A stretch of 64,000 nucleotides of DNA from CAWEBF01 sp963807235 (GCA_963807235.1 CAWEBF010000021.1:43436-107435); one strand, 5' to 3'. Numbered from the stretch's first letter, positions 14,913-25,477 are shown. Numbers and translations: made by a program. Notes: a model not told the origin generated them from the sequence alone.

Positions 14913-16522
14913 TCACCGCGCGTTCTCGAACGTCCGCCGCTGCTCGTCGAATGCCGTAGCGCGAAGCCGCTCGAACTCCGCCAGCCGCCTGCGAGCCTCC
15001 TCGGTCCGCCCCAGCCGCCGCAAGGTCATGCCCAGGGCGTAGTGGGCATGCGCCGATGTGGGGTCGAGCCCGATCGCGCGCCGCAGCAACGGCTCCGCGC
15101 GCTCGAAACGTCCGCCATTCAGGTGAGCCTGGCCCATCGCCGTGATGGTCTCCGCGTCCTCCACGCCCAGCAGGACCGCCATCTGCAGCTCCACGAGCGC
15201 CTCGTCGTCGCGGCCGGGGCGCAAGTAAGCGAGCCCCAGGTTCTTGTGCGCATCGCCGTCGTTGCGAATCAGACGCACGCGCCGCGCCAGCGCAGTGATC
15301 ACCCGCGGGTAGTCGCGCCGATAGGCCTGCGCAAGTTCCGCGATGCGCCAGTAGAGCTGGGCCTTGCCGGCCACCACCGTGAGCGCCGCCGCCTCTTCAA
15401 GGACTTCGATGGCTTCCGTGCCGCGATCGGTCGCCTGCAGCAGATCGGCGAGGGCCCAGCGGGCCTCGCCGGACGCGGGCAGCGTCGCAACGGTCTCGCG
15501 CAGCACGCGAGCGCCCTCCTCGGCGCGGCCGGCCTCCGCGAGCGTGCCGCCCAGCGCCACGCGCGCGCGCTCATTCGCCGGATTCAGCCGGGCCGCGATG
15601 GTGAATTGCTCGACGCTGTCCGGCAGCCGCCCGACGGCGCGATACACCACGCCAAGCATCCGATGCGCTTCGGAGGAGTCGGGACGAGCCGCGACGGCCG
15701 CCGCGAGCTGGGTCACCGCTGTCGGCGCGTCTTTCGCTCGCAGCGCCGCAACGCCCTTTCAGCGACGGCGCCGTCGCGACCGGCGGCATCGTTGATCAGC
15801 GGATCGCGCTGGGAGACGGCGCGCAACGTCGCAATCGCCTCACGGTAGCGCCGCTGCTCGATGAGGGCGAACCCGGCGGCATACGCCGCTGGAGCAAAGA
15901 CCGGCGTCTTCGCCGAACGATCCTCGATCAGAGGGAACTGATAGAACGGCGCCCGGCCAAGACGGCCACGCTCGGCCGCTCGCTCGAGCACCAGGACGAG
16001 CGGCGCCAGGTCCGCCATCGCCGCGCCGCGCGTGCGAGTCGGCCAACAGGTAGGCCGCGATCGGGTCCGCGCCATCCAGCTGTTGCGCGGTTTGGAAGGC
16101 CGCTCTCGCGTCGTCGAAGCGGCCTGCTTCTTCGTGCAGCAACCCGGCGAATCTGTACAGCGGCGCACGCGTCGGCTCCGCCGCGACGGCGGCCTTCATC
16201 GCGTCGGCGGCGTCGTCCAGCCGCTGCGCGTCCGCGTACAGCAGCGCCAGCTCCGCCGCGGTCGCGTCGGGACGCTGCTTCAGGGCCGCCTCATCCGCAG
16301 CGGTCGTCCGTTCCCATGCCTCGAGAGCTGACCGCCATGCGCTCCAGCGCCGCGGCGGCTGCCGGCCCTTCGTCGCCATACGTGCCGGCGAGCGCGGAAT
16401 GAAAAGTGATGAAGGCGTCGACGAACGCGTTCTTCTGGGCGGTGGCCGTGACGGGCCACGCCAGCGCCAGCGGCAGTGCCAGCCAGAGCCGGCAGACGGT
16501 GCGCCGCAGCCCGAGAACGCAT
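14913..16522 (-). CDS. exported TPR-repeat protein (several frameshifts)
   Basis: Three reading frames together give one protein: a signal peptide (LALPLALAWPVTATAQ) followed by KNAFVDAFITFHSALAGTYGDE, then ALEAWERTTAADEAALKQRPD, then APLYRFAGLLHEEAGRFDDARAAFQTAQQLDG, then a long TPR run ending RTEEARRRLAEFERLR. Breaks lie near 16328, 16030 and 15750. The start is uncertain because the signal frame has no ATG, GTG or TTG; the ATG at 16522 with a further single-base break is the best guess. It is divergent from the FG-GAP gene at 16565, with 42 bases between, and overlaps the next TPR gene. It probably works with the two FG-GAP proteins. Confidence 0.7.
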
Positions 16523-16564
16523 TTGGTCGGGCACGAATCTTACCGTAGACTCTGCCCGCCCCTG

Positions 16565-18257
16565 ATGTCCAGCGAGCTGCGCCCGTCGGCGATCTGCGTT
16601 GGTGCGGCGTTGCTCGGCACCATGACGGTTCTGGTGCACGCGGGCCAATCACCGATCCGCTTCACGAGCGCCGACGGCGCGGGCCTCACCTTGGTCAACA
16701 TCGCCGGCACGCCGGCGAAGGACCACCTGATCGATGCCAACGGAAACGGCGTCGCGTGGTTCGACTACGACAACGACGGCGACATCGACGCCTTGCTGGT
16801 GAACGGGTCCACGCTGGAGCACCTGAAAACCGGCGGCGATCCGATGGTGGCGCTGTATCGCAACGACGGCGCGGCGCCCGACGGGCGCCGGGGCCGGTTC
16901 ACGGATGTGACGGCCGCGGCGGGTCTGACGCGGCGCGGATGGGGAACCGGGGTGTGCATCGCGGACTACGACAACGACGGCTTCCTGGACGTCTACGTCA
17001 CCGCGTTCGGACCGAATGTCCTGTGGCGCAACATCGGCGGCCGCAGGTTCACCGCGACCGCACAGGCGGCTGACCCGCGCTGGAGCACGGGCTGCGCGTT
17101 TGGCGATTACGACCGCGACGGCTTCGTGGATCTCTACGTCGCCAACTACGTGCGGTTCGACCGCGACAAGATTCCGGCGCGCGGTTCTCCCGCCTGCAAC
17201 TTCCAGAACATCCGGACCTATTGCGGGCCGAGGCCGCTGGCCGGCGAGCCCGATACGCTCTACCGCAACACGGGACAGGGCACGTTCACCAACGTGACGA
17301 AGTCGGCCGGCGTCGCCGAGCCGGGCTATTACGGCTTCGGCGTGCTGTTCAGCGATCTCGACGACGACGGGTGGCCCGACGTCTACGTCGCGAACGATTC
17401 GACGCCGAATCTCTTTTTCCGGAACCTGCGCAACGGCCGGTTCGCGGAGGAGGCGCTCCAGTCGGGGCTGGCGGTGACGCCGGATGGACGCGAGCAGGCG
17501 GGCATGGGTGTCGATGCAGGCGATTTCGACGGCGACGGCCGCCTGGACATCGTCAAGACGAACTTCTCCCAGGACTACACGACGCTGTATCGCAACGAAG
17601 GCGACGGGCTGTTCGCCGATGCGAGCTTCCGATCCGGGCTGGGGACGACGCTGGGCCCATACCTGGGTTGGGGAGTCGGGCTGGTGGATCTCGACAACGA
17701 TGGGCTGCTCGACGTGTTCATCGCCAACGGCCACGTCTATCCGGACGTCGGACGAACCGGCCTGAGCACGTATCGGCAGCGGAACCAGGTGTTCCGCAAC
17801 GACGGCGGCGGGCGTTTTCGGCACATCACGGAAGAGGTCGGCGGACCGCTCCTGCTCGAGGAGTCCAGCCGGGGTGCTGCGTTCGGCGACTACGACAACG
17901 ACGGCGACATCGACATCCTGATCTCCGTCATCGACGAGACGCCGCGGCTGCTGCGCAACGAGGCCGTGGGCAACCACTGGATCACCCTCGGTCTCGAGGG
18001 CACCAAGAGCAATCGTGCGGCCATCGGCGCGAAGGTCACACTCGAAGCCGGCGGGCGGCGGCAGGTCGCGGAAGTGCGAAGCGGCGGCAGCTATATCTCT
18101 CACAACGATCTGCGCGTCCACTTCGGGCTTGGAGCCGCGTCGTCCGTCGATCGCGCTGTCGATACGGTGGCCAAGCGGATCGGTGGAGACGACGGGGCGC
18201 CTCGCCGCCGACGGCATGTACCGGGTGCGTGAGGGGGCGGGAGTGCGGCCGTGGTGA
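16565..18257 (+). CDS. FG-GAP/VCBS repeat protein with ASPIC/UnbV domain (frameshift near end)
   Basis: A second CRTAC1-like propeller. The signal peptide is GAALLGTMTVLVHAGQ. Seven metal-loop motifs are visible: DYDNDGDID, DYDNDGFLD, DYDRDGFVD, DLDDDGWPD, DFDGDGRLD, DLDNDGLLD and DYDNDGDID. The ASPIC/UnbV domain follows (AAIGAKVTLEAGGRRQVAEV, SHNDLRVHFGLG). The frame breaks near 18155; the other frame gives the expected SIRWPSGSVETTGRLAADGMYR and ends at the TGA at 18255-18257. That stop overlaps the GTG start of the VWFA-type gene, so the two may be co-translated. Confidence 0.85.
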
Positions 18258-19176
18258 CCTGGAAGCCGCTGGTCGCGGCAGCGGCGATTACGGCTATCGG
18301 CGCGGCTTCGTTTGCCCAGTCCAACCCGTTCCAGTTCGTCGTCGCCGTGTCGGACGGCGCCGGAAACCCGGTCGTGGACCTGACGTCCAAGGACGTCCTG
18401 ATGTCCGAGGATGGTGTGTCCGCCGAGGTCACCCGGGTCGAGCCGTTCCGACGTCCCGGTGGTGCTGACGATTGCCGTGGATAACGGGCCGCTCAGCGCC
18501 GATTCGCTGGCCCATTACCGCACGGGCCTTTCCGCCATGGTCAAGTTGCTTCCGGCCGATGTCGAGGTGACGCTGATCAGCATCTCGCCGCAGCCGATGA
18601 CGGTCGTGCGGCCGACGACCGACCGGCAGCGCATCCTGCGGGGCGTCAATGCGTTCGCGCCGCAGGCCGAATCGCCGCGATTTACCGACGCGATCGTGGA
18701 GTTCGCCCGGCGGCTGGAAGAGCAGGCGGCCGAGACGCGGCGCCTCGCTTCGATCCCGGTCCTGGTGCTCGTGTCCACGACGGCATCGGAGGCGGTGAGC
18801 TATCAGGTCCCGGAGATCGAACAGGCGTTCGCCGTGCTGAAACAGCGGCGCGCCCGGGTGTTCGTCACCATGACGTCGGAACAGCGAAAGGGGCTTGGCT
18901 TCGCGCCCCTCAATGAAGGCCGTCAGGCGCTGATCGCCATCCCCGTCGTCCAGTTGACGGGCGGGCGTTACGAGGCGCTGGCCACCTCCAGCCGGCTCGC
19001 GACCCTGCTGCCGGAGTTCGGCCAAGAAATCGGCGCGCTGCACCGGAAGCACGCCAACCAGTTCCTGGTGACCGTGAACCGCGGCCGAGGGCGCTCGTGG
19101 TCCGCTGCGGAATCCGCGCATCGAAATCGCGCGCCCTGGCCTCAGGGGAACCGTTTCACTCGACGGCTTTCCGTGA
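18254..19176 (+). CDS. VWFA-related secreted protein (frameshifted)
   Basis: A member of the VWFA-related family typical of Acidobacteria. The signal peptide is AAAAITAIGAASFAQ. The domain starts NPFQFVVAVSDGAGNPVVDLT, then SKDVLMSEDGVSAEV. It breaks near 18447, where TTCCGACGTC has one C too many, and continues DVPVVLTIAVDNGPLS, with the modified DxS-type metal site of the VWA fold reduced to VDN. A second break near 19100 hides the end, which in the other frame reads PLRNPRIEIARPGLRGTVSLDGFP and stops at 19174-19176. It is a close paralogue of the gene at 22881, and the two flank a TonB receptor. The GTG start overlaps the preceding stop. Confidence 0.8.
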
Positions 19177-19207
19177 GTAAGGAATACGACAGTACGCGCC
19201 CAGCCTA

Positions 19208-19237
19208 TTGACAGGCATGCGGGGCAACGCGTATATG
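19208..19237 (+). promoter_or_regulatory. sigma-70 type promoter for the TonB receptor gene
   Basis: TTGACA at 19208-19213 is a perfect -35. GTATAT at 19231 (17-base spacer) or TATATG at 19232 (18-base spacer) is the -10. It lies about 110 bases before the receptor start, the only strong promoter match in this cluster. Confidence 0.65.
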
Positions 19238-19344
19238 GTGCGTGCGATTTGATTGCGAATTGAGAAGTATCTTTCGCACAACGAATTGCTGTGTTTGTAA
19301 ACCCGGCTGTTAAGGCCGCAGCGGGCGACTGGAGGATGAGCGTG

Positions 19345-22300
19345 ATGCGTGGAGCGATCAGGGGATTTCTGGCTATTGCTGTGCTGGCGTTGCTGCCCGC
19401 CGCAGTGTTCGCACAGGAAGGCGAGATCGCCGGAACCGTCCGCGACGCGTCCGGTGCCGTGATACCGGGCGTGACCGTCGAGGCCACGAGCCCGGCGCTC
19501 ATCGAAAAGGTGCGTACGGCCGTCACGGATTCGAACGGCCAGTACCAGCTCACCAATCTGCCGGTCGGTCTATACACCGTCGTGTTCACGCTGCAGGGAT
19601 TCAGCAAGCAGCAGCGCGACGATGTCGCACTGCAGACCGGCTTCACGGCGCCCGTGAACGCGACCATGACCGTCGGTCAGCTGACGGAAACGGTCGTCGT
19701 CACCGGCGCGTCCCCGGTGGTCGACGTGCAGAACGCCCGTCAGGCCCTCACCTTCGAGGGCGCCGACCTCAAGGAACTGCCCACCACCCGCAACATCAAC
19801 AGCCTCCTGGAGTTGACCCCCGGCATCAGCAGCAACTACCGCCCCAATCCGGCATTCGGCCAGCCGGGTGTCTGCGTCGGCGGCATCGGCACCTTCTGCA
19901 ACCCCGGCATCAGCGGCTTCAACGTCGGCGATACCGGCCAGGGCTTCCTTGTGGGCGCAGGGTTCACCGGCGACACGTTGGGCAACACCAACATGAACCA
20001 GGGCCGGGTGATGGTGGACGGCCAGGTGGTCAACGCGGCCGCGGGCGGTCTCGGCGGGATGACGGGCGGCTACACCGCCGACATCGCCGCCGCCCAGGAA
20101 ATCAACATCCAGGTGTCAGGTGCCCTTGGCGAGTCCGAGACAGGCGGCGCCTCAATCAACATCGTTCCGCGCACGGGCGGCAACAGGTTCGCCGGCGACT
20201 ACAACACCACCTACACCACAGCGGGCTGGTTCGATCGCAATACCAGCGCCTATCCGTCGGTCCCGGCGCTCTTCCAGGCCGTCAGGTTCGACTACGACGT
20301 GTCGGCGGACTTCGGCGGGCCGATCAAGCGCGACAAGCTGTGGTTCTTCGCATTCGGCCGCACCCAGGCCATCCAGAAGCTGCCTGTCGGCGTGGACTTC
20401 TGGCCCAACCTGAACGAGGCCAGGATGGGCTTCAACTACCAGCCCGATCGCGCTGAAGATCGTGTGGAATACAAGAACAAGTGGCGCAACATCAGCGCCC
20501 GCATCACCTACCAGGCCAGCCAGCGCAACAAGTTCAACGTCTACTGGGACGAGCAGGACTTCTGCCAGGATCCCTGCGACGGCGTCGTGTCGGTCTTCAC
20601 GTCGCCCGAGTCGTGGTCGTCGAATGCGATCAAGCCGAACCGCTTGCAGCAGGTGTCGTGGACGAACCCGTGGAACAACAACATCCTGTTCGAGGCCGGT
20701 CTCAGCGCGACGCCGCAGTTCAACGATTCAACCCGGCATCGCCAGTACGACAACCCGCGTTCGATTCCGCGCGTGCATGAAATCGGCAATACGGCCGGCG
20801 CCGACACCGGGCCGGGCCCGCTGACCCCTGTCAATGCGTTCGCCGGTCAATTCTGTGCGCCGTTCCAGGTTCCGCGTGGGTGCGGGTTCGCCCTGACGTC
20901 CGGCTCCTTGAACACCCCGCTCGGCGGCTTCGGCTTCACCGAGCGCGACCTCGACCAGTACCGCACGCGCGTGTCGGCCTCCTATATCTCGGGCAGGCAC
21001 CAGGCCAAAATCGGCTACGACGGCGGCTTCTTCAAGCAGGCCACGACCAACATGGTCAACGACCAGCAGATGACCTACTACTACGTGGCGCCGCCGGCCA
21101 CGTGCGTCGCCACCAATACCTGCGGCAATACCAGCCTCCAGTTCCCCGCCGATCCGACCAACACGCAGCTGCGCCCGATTCCGGGTTACGTCGAGATCAA
21201 CACGGGTTCGGCGACGATCCAGGACCAGGTGCTCTACACCGCGTTCTATGTGCAGGACCAGTGGACGATGAAGCGGTTCACCGTCAGCGGCGCGATCCGC
21301 TACGACCATTCGGCCAGCGCCTACGGCGAGACGTGCATCGGGCCGGATCCGTGGGTGCCGCTACAGTCCAACGGCACGCGCTCCTACTGCGTGCCTCCGA
21401 GCGACGGTGTCAGCTACCACGACATCACGCCGCGCTGGGGCGCGGTGTGGGACGTGTTCGGCACCGGCAAGACGTCGGTCAAGTGGAACATGGGCCGGTA
21501 TCTCGTGGCCGCCGGGATCGCCGGCATCTACTCCGGCGCCAACCCGGCGCGGCGCACGGTCAACCATCTGACACGTATCTGGAACGACAACGACGGCGAT
21601 CGCGTCGTGGATTGCGACCTGGCCAACTTTGCGACGCAGGGTGAGTGCGGGGCGTTTGTCTCCGGCGGCGCCGACCCGTCGAACGACACCACGCGGTTCG
21701 GCCGCGATCCGCTCTCGCTCGATTCGTCCGGCACGCCGATCGGCCTGCAGAACACGCAGTGCGGACGAACGGAGCAGGGCATCCCCGCGGCGGTGCAGGC
21801 GTATTGCGCTGCGTACGGCGACACGCTCATGGAAGGCTGGGGCAAGCGTCAGGCGGAATGGCAGCTGGGCATCGGCGTGCAGCACGAGATCCTGCCCCGG
21901 CTGTCGGGCGAAGTGACCTACAACCGCCGGATGTACAGCAACCTGATCACGACCGACACGCTGGGCCTCGGCTGCGACCAGTTCAACGGCCGGCTGCCTG
22001 TCACGGACTGCCAGGACGGGTATCTGCGGTACAGCAATCCGTCCTACGACTTCTACTCGCTTGTCGTGCCGACCGATCCGCGTCTGCCGGAAGGCGGCGG
22101 CTACCGCGTTCTGGGTCTCTTCACCGATCGTGTGAACCAGGTGGTCGGCGCGCCGCAGGCACAGACGATCAACCCCGAGCTGAACTACTACTGGCAGGGC
22201 GTGGACACGAACTTCGTGTGGCGCGGCCAGCAAGGCGTGCGCGTGAATTTCGGCACCAGCACGGCGCGGACGAGCCGCGACACCTGTTACTCGACCCTGG

Positions 22301-22875
22301 ACGGCCCGAACGTGCGCGGCCGCGAAGGAAACGAGTACGAAGCGGGCTGCCGAACACAGGTCCCGTGGCAGACCCGGATGAACGGCGCCGTGGCTTACAA
22401 CATCCCGAAAGTGGACGTGCTGGTCAGCGCCGTGTTCCAGATGCTGCCCGGTGCCGCACTCACCGCGCAGCTCCAGAACGTGCCCGCGTCGGCCGTGACC
22501 TGGATGCCGGAGAGCGCGGGGCGGGCCACCGAGCCGTGCGCGCCGGGAACCGCGGGCGCGACCGTCGGCTGCTTCGGCGCCCAGCGCAACATGGCCACCG
22601 CCAATATTCAGATGCTGCTCGACAACGAGATGCTGGGCGAGCGTACGACGCTCTGGGATCTGAAGTTCGCCAAGAACATCCGGTTCGCGAACAAGCGCGC
22701 CGTCATCGGCGTGGACGTCTACAACCTGCTCAACTCCGACGCCGTCAGCTCGTACCAGGGCAACTACACCCTCGACAATCCGGCGACGCCGGCCGTCGAG
22801 GTCAACAACTGGCTCCAACCGACAGCTCTCGTGTCGCCGCGCTTCGCACGGTTGTCGGTGCAGTTCAGCTTCTAG
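19345..22875 (+). CDS. TonB-dependent outer-membrane receptor, Oar-like, with N-terminal carboxypeptidase-regulatory domain
   Basis: The 1176-residue product has a signal peptide (RGFLAIAVLALLPAAVFAQ), a carboxypeptidase-regulatory fold (EGEIAGTVRDASGAVIPGVT ... LPVGLYTVVFTLQGF), a plug domain (TETVVVTGASPVVDVQNARQ, LPTTRNINSLLELTPGI) and a long barrel ending in the hydrophobic-aromatic RFARLSVQFSF. Such receptors import large substrates, probably glycans or peptides, using TonB energy. The ATG at 19345 is chosen because GGAGG lies nine bases upstream. The reading frame is intact over 3.5 kb. It lies between two VWFA-type paralogues; the second starts five bases after its stop. Confidence 0.93.
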   Translation: MRGAIRGFLAIAVLALLPAAVFAQEGEIAGTVRDASGAVIPGVTVEATSPALIEKVRTAVTDSNGQYQLTNLPVGLYTVVFTLQGFSKQQRDDVALQTGFTAPVNATMTVGQLTETVVVTGASPVVDVQNARQALTFEGADLKELPTTRNINSLLELTPGISSNYRPNPAFGQPGVCVGGIGTFCNPGISGFNVGDTGQGFLVGAGFTGDTLGNTNMNQGRVMVDGQVVNAAAGGLGGMTGGYTADIAAAQEINIQVSGALGESETGGASINIVPRTGGNRFAGDYNTTYTTAGWFDRNTSAYPSVPALFQAVRFDYDVSADFGGPIKRDKLWFFAFGRTQAIQKLPVGVDFWPNLNEARMGFNYQPDRAEDRVEYKNKWRNISARITYQASQRNKFNVYWDEQDFCQDPCDGVVSVFTSPESWSSNAIKPNRLQQVSWTNPWNNNILFEAGLSATPQFNDSTRHRQYDNPRSIPRVHEIGNTAGADTGPGPLTPVNAFAGQFCAPFQVPRGCGFALTSGSLNTPLGGFGFTERDLDQYRTRVSASYISGRHQAKIGYDGGFFKQATTNMVNDQQMTYYYVAPPATCVATNTCGNTSLQFPADPTNTQLRPIPGYVEINTGSATIQDQVLYTAFYVQDQWTMKRFTVSGAIRYDHSASAYGETCIGPDPWVPLQSNGTRSYCVPPSDGVSYHDITPRWGAVWDVFGTGKTSVKWNMGRYLVAAGIAGIYSGANPARRTVNHLTRIWNDNDGDRVVDCDLANFATQGECGAFVSGGADPSNDTTRFGRDPLSLDSSGTPIGLQNTQCGRTEQGIPAAVQAYCAAYGDTLMEGWGKRQAEWQLGIGVQHEILPRLSGEVTYNRRMYSNLITTDTLGLGCDQFNGRLPVTDCQDGYLRYSNPSYDFYSLVVPTDPRLPEGGGYRVLGLFTDRVNQVVGAPQAQTINPELNYYWQGVDTNFVWRGQQGVRVNFGTSTARTSRDTCYSTLDGPNVRGREGNEYEAGCRTQVPWQTRMNGAVAYNIPKVDVLVSAVFQMLPGAALTAQLQNVPASAVTWMPESAGRATEPCAPGTAGATVGCFGAQRNMATANIQMLLDNEMLGERTTLWDLKFAKNIRFANKRAVIGVDVYNLLNSDAVSSYQGNYTLDNPATPAVEVNNWLQPTALVSPRFARLSVQFSF

Positions 22876-22880
22876 TGTCG

Positions 22881-23804
22881 ATGCGGGTGAATCGCTACTT
22901 CGTCCTGCTGGCCATTGCGTGCGTGGCAGTGGTGCGCCTGTCGGCGCAGGGCAACACGTTCCAGTTCTACGTGAGCGCCAGCGACGCGCAGGGGGCGCCG
23001 GTCACCGACCTGCGCCCCCAGGACGTCGTGATGTCCGAGAACGGGGTGCAGCAGCAGGTCGTCAAGGTCGAGCCCGCGGCGATTCCGATGAAGCTGACGG
23101 TCGCCGTGGACAACAGCGCCGACAGCGAGAACGTGGTGGCGTACTATCGCACCGGGCTGACCGGCCTGGTCGAGGCGCTGCCGCAGGACGTCGAATTCAC
23201 GCTCATCAGCACCTCGCCGCAGCCGCGCACCGTCGTCAGACCGACGACCGACCGCGCGCAAATCCTCAAGGGGCTGAGTGCGTTTGCTCCCGAACGGTCC
23301 TCCCCCCGCTTCACCGACGTGATCGTGGAGTTCAGCAAGGATCTCGAGAAGGAGGCCAGGAACAAGGACGCGAAGCCCTACGTCCCCGTGCTGCTGATGA
23401 TCTCCACCGCCGCGCAGGAGACGAGCAGCTATCAGCCGAAGGAGATCGAAAAAGCCGTCGGCATTCTCGCCGGGCGCAAGGCACGCCTCAACGTCATCCT
23501 GATGGCCACGCGGAGAGCCGGAGGAGTATCCGCCGAGCTGCTGAGCACGACCCTGCAGGCCATTGTCGCCATGCCGGCCGTGAAGGCGACCAACGGCCGC
23601 TATGAAGCTCTGACGGTCCCAGACCGCCTGGCGACGCTATTGCCCGAGTGGGGCAAGGATCTCGCGGCGCTTCACGCCCGGCAGATCAATCAGCACCGGG
23701 TCACAGTGGAGCGCAAGGCCTCTGGCCCGCTGCAGAGCCCGCGCATCGAGCTCGCCCGGCCGGGCCTTGCCGGCACCGTGAGCATCGACGGCTACCTTCC
23801 TTGA
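22881..23804 (+). CDS. VWFA-related secreted protein
   Basis: An intact 307-residue paralogue of the gene at 18254. The signal peptide is YFVLLAIACVAVVRLSAQ. The domain reads NTFQFYVSASDAQGAPVTDL, RPQDVVMSENGVQQQVVKVE, MKLTVAVDNSADSE, VEFTLISTSPQPRTVVRPTT and ends SPRIELARPGLAGTVSIDGY. The VWA-fold metal site is present only as VDNSAD. It begins five bases after the TonB receptor stop and its own TGA overlaps the TTG start of the lactonase gene, so it belongs to the receptor operon. It may bind the receptor or its substrate; that is inference. Confidence 0.88.
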   Translation: MRVNRYFVLLAIACVAVVRLSAQGNTFQFYVSASDAQGAPVTDLRPQDVVMSENGVQQQVVKVEPAAIPMKLTVAVDNSADSENVVAYYRTGLTGLVEALPQDVEFTLISTSPQPRTVVRPTTDRAQILKGLSAFAPERSSPRFTDVIVEFSKDLEKEARNKDAKPYVPVLLMISTAAQETSSYQPKEIEKAVGILAGRKARLNVILMATRRAGGVSAELLSTTLQAIVAMPAVKATNGRYEALTVPDRLATLLPEWGKDLAALHARQINQHRVTVERKASGPLQSPRIELARPGLAGTVSIDGYLP

Positions 23805-24804
23805 GGCGAATCGTCGCCTGCTGCGCCGCGCTCGTCAGTAGCGCGGTCGTTCTTGCGCTGAGTGCGCAGACGCCGCCGTCGGCAACGACCAGGCGGATAA
23901 CCCCGGCCTTCGACGCCATCGTCTCTCCAGGCGCCGCCATGGAGACCCTGAAGGACGGCTTCGGTTTCATCAACGGCATCGTCTGGGTCAGGGAATCCGG
24001 CGGCGGCCATCTGCTGGTCAGCGACATCCCGGCAAACGTGGTGCACCGGTGGACGCCCGATGGGGCGCTGTCGCCGTTTCTCGAGAAGCCTGATTGGACC
24101 AGGACCACTGGCCGCCCCGCGGCCCCGCGGTTTGGCGCCAACGGTATCGCGGTCGATCGGCAGGGGCGAGTGGTCTACGCGGCCGAAGCGGATCGCGCCG
24201 TGGTGCGGGTGGAGAAAGACGGCAAGCGGACGGTGCTGGCCGAACGCTACGAGGGCAAGCGTCTGAACAGTCCGAACGACCTCGTGCTGCGATCGGACGG
24301 CGCGCTGTACTTCACCGATCCCAGCGGCGGCAACCGTTTCGCCGACTGGGATCTGAAGAAGGAGTTGACGTTTCAAGGCGTGTTCCTGCTGAAGGACGGC
24401 AAACTGCAGCCGGTGATCCAGGATCTCGAGCGTCCGAACGGGATCGCGCTGTCGCCCGACGAGAAGTTTCTCTACGTCAACGACTCGGTGAAGCGGGCGA
24501 TCCTGCGCTACGAGGTGCAGCGCGACGGCAGCGTTGCCAACGGCCGAGTGTTCGCGGACATGAGTACCGGAACAGGCACCGGCAATCCAGACGGGATGAA
24601 GTTCGACGCCAAAGGGAACCTGTACCGGTGGGTCCCGGCGGCATCTGGGTGTTCGCTCCAGATGGCACGCACCTGGGCATGATCGTGCCGCCCGAATTCG
24701 CGCCGGGGTTCACCTTCGGCGACGCTGACGGGAAATCCCTTTACCTGGCGGCAAGCAGCAAGCTGGTACGCATTCGCCTGCTCAACGCTGGGGCAGGATG
24801 GTGA
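23801..24804 (+). CDS. SMP-30/gluconolactonase-like beta-propeller (frameshift near end)
   Basis: An exported six-bladed lactonase-fold protein (PF08450). The signal peptide is ACCAALVSSAVVLALSAQ. The metal and catalytic features are present: GFGFINGIVWV at the N-terminus, RFGANGIAVDRQGRVVYA, LNSPNDLVLRSDGALYFTDP and RPNGIALSPDEKFLYVNDS. The frame breaks near 24627, where GNLYR should continue as GPGGIWVFAPDGTHLGMIVP; the corrected frame ends at 24804. The TTG start overlaps the stop of the VWFA gene (TTGA), a sign of coupling. It probably hydrolyses a sugar lactone in the periplasm. Confidence 0.85.
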
Positions 24805-24826
24805 ATCGCCGAGCCTGACGCGCGCC

Positions 24827-24854
24827 GGAAGCCGGAAGCCGGAAGCCGGGAGCC
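24827..24854. repeat. 7-bp tandem array, unit GGAAGCC x4
   Basis: Three GGAAGCC units and one GGGAGCC lie between two convergent genes. Confidence 0.85.
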
Positions 24855-24856
24855 CT

Positions 24857-25477
24857 TTAGAACGAGACGTCCACCGTAAAGCTGCCCGAGTTATCCGTCA
24901 GCACGTCGTCGTTGATCCCCAGGAAGAGCCGGCCGGACGACCGCGCGCGGAACGGGCCGCTGTCCTCGCCGATGAAGAAGAATTCCTCGCGGTCGCCGAC
25001 CTTGCCGATGAGCGCCGCTCCGGGCCGGTTGGGGATGGGCCTGTTGCGGTTCTCGGGAGAGTTGCGCTCGCCGCCGACGCCGTCGCGCCGGCTGGGTCCC
25101 CACCGCACCTGGCCGGATGAAGTGAAATAGATCTCCTGGCCGCCGCGCACGTCGATGCCGGTGTCGGTCCACTGCTGGTTGGACGCCACCGTCACCCGCC
25201 GTTCGCGCATGCCGCGGGGTACGCCGGTCCCGCCGCTGGTGTCGACGTCGCCCTCGAACTCGATCCGCTCGACCTCCTCGCGCGGAATCCTCACGCGCCG
25301 TCCCCGGCGCTCCTCGAACTCGATCTCGCGCCCCGCGACGCCCACCAGCGTGCCGCGGATCCGCTGGCCGTCCCGCAGGACGAGCGTATCGGCGAGCGTC
25401 ACCACCGACGATCCGGCCAGTGCCAACCCGACTGCCCATGCCGCCGTGCGAGCGTTGCTCGTGGTACGTGTGCTCAT
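24857..25477 (-). CDS. exported protein with PA-IL-like (LecA) sugar-binding domain
   Basis: A 206-residue protein. After a signal peptide (residues 1-29), residues 30-76 form a small beta domain (DTLVLRDGQRIRGTLVGVAG, then EEVERIEF). The second half (about 92-206) matches the PA-IL/LecA fold: VTVASNQQWTDTGIDVRGGQ, ALIGKVGDREEFFFIGEDSG and SSGRLFLGINDDVLTDNSGS. PA-IL binds galactose through calcium; the NDDVLTDNSG loop keeps the acidic residues expected for this. It probably binds glycans outside the cell. It is the first gene of a minus-strand pair with the haem/propeller gene upstream. Confidence 0.85.
   Translation of the reverse strand: MSTRTTSNARTAAWAVGLALAGSSVVTLADTLVLRDGQRIRGTLVGVAGREIEFEERRGRRVRIPREEVERIEFEGDVDTSGGTGVPRGMRERRVTVASNQQWTDTGIDVRGGQEIYFTSSGQVRWGPSRRDGVGGERNSPENRNRPIPNRPGAALIGKVGDREEFFFIGEDSGPFRARSSGRLFLGINDDVLTDNSGSFTVDVSF

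Noticed and set aside
21361..22818. Long minus-strand reading frame opposite the TonB receptor
   Set aside because: It is antisense to an intact receptor gene, has no recognisable domain, and its composition is the typical Arg/His/Ala-rich shadow of high-GC coding DNA.
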